From contig JACADX010000061.1 in NCBI GenBank assembly GCA_013389125.1, positions 1 through 9,922 of the forward strand: a stretch of 9,922 nucleotides of DNA. Direction: 5' to 3'. The DNA comes from Parvularculaceae bacterium. GTDB lineage: Bacteria > Pseudomonadota > Alphaproteobacteria > Caulobacterales > Parvularculaceae. The notes beneath the pieces were generated by a model, which did no database searches, was not told the DNA's origin, and saw only the letters and a list, made by a program, of their open reading frames with translations. Numbering within the stretch: the first letter of the stretch is position 1; the number at the start of each line of letters is the position of its first letter. A program made the translations under genes and the position numbers. Below, piece by piece: positions 7,006 through 9,922 of the stretch.

Positions 7006-7929
7006 ATGCCCATCGCGTCGCAAGTCGCGGCCGCCCTCGCATCACGTCTTGCCCGGCCGCTCGCCGCCGCGCTTCTCTGCGCCGGCGCTAATGGCTGCGC
7101 CTCTCTCAAGCACATGACGGCCGATTTCGAGAAAAAGTGGGACGATCCGAAATCGATTCTCGCCGAAATGGACATGACGGCGCCAGGAACCCGTGCAACC
7201 GACTCCTCCGCTGAAGGGATGGCCGCCTTCAATTCGGGCGACTGCGCCCGCAAACATGACATCATGAATACGGAAGGCGAGAAGGACATGGTTGCGGCGC
7301 GAAGGCTCGCCGCGGGCGAGTGCCTCCTCGCCGCCGGCAAGAATGAAGAAGCCGCGAGATTTTTCGGCCTCCTCGCCGAAGAGACGCCCAGCGCCGCCGC
7401 GTCGCAAGGCGCCGGCGTCGCGCTCGTGCGCCTTGGCCGGTTCGAGGAAGCGGCGACCGCGCTTGAGATTGCGAGCGCCGCTGATCCGTCCCTTTGGCGC
7501 GCCTGGAACGCGCTCGGCGTCGCGCGCGATCATCAAGGGATGAAGCAAGAGGCCTGGGACGCTTTCTCGAAGGCGGCGGAGATCAATCCCTTTGACGGCG
7601 CGCCTCTCAACAATCTCGGCGTATCGAAGCTGAAGGCCGGACTCGCCGAGGAGGCAATCGCAGCGTTCATGCAAGCGCTCGAACTCGATGGCGCACGAGA
7701 AGCCGCCGAGGCGAATCTACGTCTCGCCTACGCGATGGCCGGCGACTATGCGAATTCGGTGAAGGGGCTTCCCGACAATCGCCGCGTGATCGCGCTCAAT
7801 AACGCAGGCGTCGCAGCGGCCTCGCGCGGCGACACGACGGAAGCGCGCCGGCTTTTCACGCAGGCGCTCGACGAGAGCCCGCATTTTTACGCTAAGGCCT
7901 ACAACAACCTTTCCTTGCTGCTCGAATAG
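7006..7929 (+). CDS. tadD: TadD-like tetratricopeptide repeat protein, probably a lipoprotein
   Basis: This 307-residue protein has a hydrophobic N-terminal export signal (about 8-29) ending 'LLCAGANGC'. C31 is a plausible lipidation site, but the lipobox is weak because the -3 position is Ala and -2 is Asn. The mature part contains tetratricopeptide-like helical pairs at about 98-129, 131-162, 164-197, 198-231 and 262-294. These include clear TPR signatures such as 'AWNALGVARDHQGMKQEAWD', 'PLNNLGVSKLKAGLAEEAIA' and 'ALNNAGVAAASRGDTTEARR'. Cysteines at 80 and 106 may be paired after export. In Tad systems TadD is a TPR lipoprotein thought to help outer-membrane steps such as secretin assembly, by analogy with PilF/PilW pilotins. 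The position after tadC is the usual one for tadD. The TPR call is certain; the tadD name rests mainly on context. Confidence 0.87.
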   Translation: MPIASQVAAALASRLARPLAAALLCAGANGCASLKHMTADFEKKWDDPKSILAEMDMTAPGTRATDSSAEGMAAFNSGDCARKHDIMNTEGEKDMVAARRLAAGECLLAAGKNEEAARFFGLLAEETPSAAASQGAGVALVRLGRFEEAATALEIASAADPSLWRAWNALGVARDHQGMKQEAWDAFSKAAEINPFDGAPLNNLGVSKLKAGLAEEAIAAFMQALELDGAREAAEANLRLAYAMAGDYANSVKGLPDNRRVIALNNAGVAAASRGDTTEARRLFTQALDESPHFYAKAYNNLSLLLE

Positions 7930-7942
7930 TCGGACCCGCCGC

Positions 7943-8434
7943 GTGATCGAAAGCGCTTACGACTGGCGATGGGTCTTATATGCCCTCCTGGCGGCTGCGG
8001 CGGCGTCCGACATTCGATCCTATCGCATTCCAAACGTATTGCCGCTTGCGGTCATCGGCGCGCTTGTTGTCGCCATGATCTTCTCGGCCGCGCCGGCGGA
8101 AGATTACGCCGCGGCGGCCGGTTCAGGCCTTATCGGGCTTGGCGTCGGATACGCTTTCTTCCGCTTGCGGCTGATGGGCGGCGGGGACGGCAAGCTCTTT
8201 GCGGCGGCGGCGGCCTGGTTCAGCGCGGGGGCGCTGCTCAGCGTCGGTTTTTTTGTTTCACTCGCCGGGATCGCCGTCGCGCTCGCGGCGCTCTTCGCCC
8301 GCACGCGCCGCTCCGTCGGGGCCGGAGCGGGCGACGGCGGCGCCTTGAAAGCGGCGCTCAAAACCCGCGTTCCCTATGGCGTCGCAATCGCAATCGGCGT
8401 CGTCATCGCCTCCCTCGTTCCGGCGCAGGGGTAA
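7943..8434 (+). CDS. cpaA: CpaA/TadV prepilin peptidase (A24 aspartic protease family)
   Basis: GTG 7943 gives 163 residues, 13 bp after the TPR gene; no strong ribosome binding site is seen, and no better in-frame start exists before the first catalytic motif. Both catalytic aspartates are present. D23 lies in 'SDIRSYRIPN', matching the D-x-R-x(3)-I-P-N motif, and D82 lies in 'MGGGDGKL', the GxGD motif. The C-terminal 'RVPYGVAIAIG' (142-152) is also typical of this family. Most of the chain is hydrophobic and consistent with about six short membrane helices. The enzyme cleaves the leader of Flp prepilin and of TadE/TadF pseudopilins in the inner membrane; the two pseudopilins at 1303-2411 are obvious substrates. 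Unlike PilD it has no N-terminal cysteine-rich methyltransferase region, as is usual for Tad peptidases. The gene sits at the distal end of this cluster, directly before a methyltransferase-like gene. Confidence 0.94.
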   Translation: MIESAYDWRWVLYALLAAAAASDIRSYRIPNVLPLAVIGALVVAMIFSAAPAEDYAAAAGSGLIGLGVGYAFFRLRLMGGGDGKLFAAAAAWFSAGALLSVGFFVSLAGIAVALAALFARTRRSVGAGAGDGGALKAALKTRVPYGVAIAIGVVIASLVPAQG

Positions 8435-8440
8435 GGCGCA

Positions 8441-9049
8441 ATGAATAGAGCGTCGAGACTTCTTGATCGCGCTGAACAGGCGGCTGCGCTCATTCTTTAC
8501 GCCTTTCTTGTGCAGCGGATCTGGCCGAACGATCTTTCCGCGGCCTCGCTCGCGCCGGCGCTCGTTCTTCTGTCAGAAGGCGTGATCATTCTTTTCCTTC
8601 TTATACGCCGGCCGGCGACCGACATTTCGCTTCGCCCGCAGGACTGGGCTGCGGCGATCGCCGGGACAATTGCGCCGCTCCTCATCGTCAAGTCCGCAGA
8701 GCCTTCGAACCTTGCGGTCGGCGCGTTCTTCCTGCTTTTCGGCATGTTCACCCAGCTTTCCGCCAAGCTCAGCCTTCGCAGGAGTTTCGGGCTCGTCGCG
8801 GCGAATCGCGGCGTCAAGACCGGAGGCGCTTATCGCTATGTGCGCCATCCCATGTATCTCGGCTACATGATCTCGCATGTCGGCTTCCTCTTGATGTCGC
8901 CCACATTCTGGAACTTGGCCGTCTACGCGATCGGCTGGTCCTGCCTCGTTCTTCGGGTCGGCTTCGAGGAGCGACTGCTTTCCGGCGACGCCGACTACCG
9001 CGCCTTTAAGGAAAAGGTTCGCTACCGGCTGCTGCCTGGCCTCTATTGA
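8441..9049 (+). CDS. Membrane methyltransferase-like protein of the ICMT/PEMT family
   Basis: ATG 8441 starts 6 bp after the cpaA stop, with a weak AAGG at 8433-8436; the product has 202 residues. Hydrophobic segments lie at about 13-29, 34-55, 70-84, 92-106 and 140-172. The C-terminal half carries the hallmarks of isoprenylcysteine carboxyl methyltransferase-like proteins. These are 'RSFGLVAANRGVKTGGAYRY' (114-133), 'RHPMYLGYM' (135-143, the RHPxYxG cofactor-binding motif), 'FEERLL' (E176, E177) and the closing 'YRAFKEKVRYRLLPGLY'. Enzymes of this family use S-adenosylmethionine to methylate a substrate at the membrane. In eukaryotes the substrate is the prenylcysteine carboxylate; bacterial members mostly have unknown substrates. 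Its tight packing after the prepilin peptidase suggests cotranscription with the pilus operon. A role in pilin or pseudopilin modification is possible but only inferred; lipid or metabolite methylation is equally open. Confidence 0.88.
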   Translation: MNRASRLLDRAEQAAALILYAFLVQRIWPNDLSAASLAPALVLLSEGVIILFLLIRRPATDISLRPQDWAAAIAGTIAPLLIVKSAEPSNLAVGAFFLLFGMFTQLSAKLSLRRSFGLVAANRGVKTGGAYRYVRHPMYLGYMISHVGFLLMSPTFWNLAVYAIGWSCLVLRVGFEERLLSGDADYRAFKEKVRYRLLPGLY

Positions 9050-9082
9050 CGCCGGCCGGCTGCAAGCCGCTGTAGCGTCAGT
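9045..9082 (+). other. Imperfect hairpin starting at the stop codon of the ICMT-like gene
   Basis: TTGACGC-type bases at 9045-9052 pair with 9075-9082 (8 pairs including one G-U; TGACGC against GCGTCA is perfect). Inside, CGGC (9057-9060) pairs with GCCG (9066-9069) around a 5-nt loop, separated from the outer stem by a 4x5 internal loop. No T-tract follows, so it is not a standard intrinsic terminator. It could be a weak terminator, an RNA 3'-end stabiliser, or chance in GC-rich DNA. Confidence 0.3.
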
Positions 9083-9100
9083 CCGGCGGGCCCGGTAAAC

Positions 9101-9120
9101 CTCCGGCGGAAACGCCGGAG
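9101..9120 (+). promoter_or_regulatory. Perfect GAAA-tetraloop hairpin covering the Shine-Dalgarno of the carboxylase gene
   Basis: CTCCGGCG (9101-9108) and CGCCGGAG (9113-9120) form a perfect 8-bp stem with seven G-C pairs, closed by a GAAA tetraloop (9109-9112), a very stable RNA loop class. The last four bases of the 3' arm, GGAG at 9117-9120, are the only good ribosome binding site for ATG 9128 (7-nt spacer) and pair with the CTCC of the 5' arm. If transcribed, this RNA would hide the binding site and reduce or control translation. The structure is seen directly; the regulatory role is inferred. Confidence 0.6.
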
Positions 9121-9127
9121 TTCGCCG

Positions 9128-9922
9128 ATGCCTGCCTTTCAGTCCGACATTGACGTGCGGTCGGAGGCTTTCGCCGCCAATCGCGCGGCGCATCTGAAAC
9201 TGATCGAGGAATTCCGCGCGCTTGAACGCAAGATCGTCGAAACCTCGTCGCGCGCGCGAGCGAAGTTTGAAAAGCGGGGCCAGCTTTTGCCGCGGGACCG
9301 GCTCGCGCTGCTCCTTGATCGCGGCGCGCCGTTTCTTGAGCTGTCGACGCTTTGCGGCTTCAAGATGCATGACGACGACGGCGACCAGAATATCTCCGGC
9401 GGCGGCGGCGTCAGCGGCGTCGGGTTCGTGTCGGGCGTGCGTTGCCTTGTCAGCGCTTCGGATTCGGGCATCAAGGGCGGCGCCGCGACGCCGATGGGCG
9501 TGATGAAGGCGCTTCGCGCCCAAGAAATCGCGCTGAAGCAGAAGCTTCCCGTCGTTCAGCTCATCGAAAGCGCGGGCGCCAATCTTTTCCGTCAGTCGGA
9601 AATGTTCGTGCCGGGCGGGCGGACCTTCGCCAACCTGGCGCGGCTTTCGGCGGCGGGCTGCCCGGTCATTTCTGTCGTGCACGGATCATCGACGGCGGGC
9701 GGCGCTTATCAGACCGGCCTTTCCGACTATGTGGTCGTCGTTCGCGGACGCTCGAAAGTGTTCCTTGCGGGACCGCCGCTCCTTAAGGCCGCGACCGGCG
9801 AAATTGCGACCGATGAGGCGCTCGGCGGCGCCGAAATGCATTATCACATCTCGGGAACCGCCGAATATATGGCCGAAAACGACGCCGACGGCGTCCGGAT
9901 CGCGCGGGAAATCGTCGCCAAG
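9128..9922 (+). CDS. Acyl-CoA carboxylase, carboxyltransferase (beta) subunit, 3'-truncated by the window edge
   Basis: ATG 9128 opens a frame that runs without a stop to the last base (265 codons), about half of the usual 530-540 residues. It encodes the N-terminal carboxyltransferase domain of biotin-dependent acyl-CoA carboxylases, which moves the carboxyl group from carboxybiotin to an acyl-CoA. The N-terminus 'RSEAFAANRAA' and 'KRGQLLPRDRLALLLDRGAP' are typical of methylcrotonyl-/geranyl-CoA-type beta subunits. Further marks are 'SDSGIKGGAATPMG' (111-124), 'LIESAGANL' (145-153), 'VVHGSSTAGGAY' (183-194) and 'FLAGPPLLKAATGE' (212-225). The segment 'VPGGRTFANLARLSAAG' and the HGSS (rather than MGSC) form point towards the geranyl-CoA carboxylase-like branch rather than classical methylcrotonyl-CoA carboxylase, but substrate cannot be fixed by eye. 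Its natural partner, the biotin carboxylase/carrier alpha subunit, should lie downstream. It starts 78 bp after the pilus block behind a structured leader and is probably a separate functional unit. Confidence 0.9.
   Translation, partial: MPAFQSDIDVRSEAFAANRAAHLKLIEEFRALERKIVETSSRARAKFEKRGQLLPRDRLALLLDRGAPFLELSTLCGFKMHDDDGDQNISGGGGVSGVGFVSGVRCLVSASDSGIKGGAATPMGVMKALRAQEIALKQKLPVVQLIESAGANLFRQSEMFVPGGRTFANLARLSAAGCPVISVVHGSSTAGGAYQTGLSDYVVVVRGRSKVFLAGPPLLKAATGEIATDEALGGAEMHYHISGTAEYMAENDADGVRIAREIVAK

Noticed and set aside
9051..9060. 10-bp palindrome GCCGGCCGGC as an operator
   Set aside because: Short GC-only palindromes are expected by chance at this base composition, and it is not placed near a recognisable promoter.
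9101..9120. The GAAA hairpin as a rho-independent terminator
   Set aside because: No run of T residues follows the stem (TTCGCCG comes next), and its 3' arm is the ribosome binding site of the following gene.
8573..9682. 369-codon minus-strand open frame spanning the ICMT-like and carboxylase genes
   Set aside because: It runs across two well-supported plus-strand genes and their structured spacer, and its translation shows only compositional bias.

Overview
The window is a single, fully codirectional (+ strand) block from a high-GC proteobacterium, most likely an alphaproteobacterium. That placement rests on the Caulobacter/Rhizobiales-style Tad (tight adherence, Flp pilus) proteins and the CpaE/CpaF forms they take; I cannot name a genus. 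Coding density is near total, and the longest gap between genes is 78 bp. I see no tRNA, rRNA, CRISPR array, insertion sequence or attachment site.

Bases 2-7929 hold most of the inner-membrane and cytoplasmic half of a Tad/Flp type IVc pilus machine. In order these are a 5'-truncated TadG-like pilus-assembly protein, two TadE/TadF-type pseudopilins, the CpaE/TadZ localisation ATPase, the CpaF/TadA secretion ATPase, the TadB and TadC platform proteins, and a TPR protein of TadD type. The first five gene junctions are all 4-bp start/stop overlaps (GTGA or ATGA). The later junctions are gaps of 6-22 bp, so one polycistronic, translationally coupled operon is the simplest reading. The major Flp pilin, CpaB (RcpC), the secretin CpaC (RcpA) and CpaD are not in the window; they may lie upstream of base 1 or elsewhere.

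Bases 7943-9049 hold the prepilin peptidase CpaA/TadV and, 6 bp downstream, a small membrane methyltransferase-like protein of the isoprenylcysteine carboxyl methyltransferase (ICMT) family. Tad prepilin peptidases lack the N-methyltransferase domain of PilD-type enzymes. A membrane methyltransferase fused transcriptionally to such a peptidase is therefore the most interesting lead in the window, though the functional link is only inference.

Bases 9050-9127 are a structured 78-nt spacer. It contains one imperfect hairpin starting at the upstream stop codon and one perfect 8-bp hairpin with a GAAA tetraloop. The 3' arm of the second hairpin contains the GGAG Shine-Dalgarno of the next gene.

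From 9128 to the window end runs the first half (265 codons) of a biotin-dependent acyl-CoA carboxylase carboxyltransferase (beta) subunit, closest by eye to the geranyl-CoA/methylcrotonyl-CoA type. It belongs to metabolism rather than to the pilus and probably starts a new functional unit.
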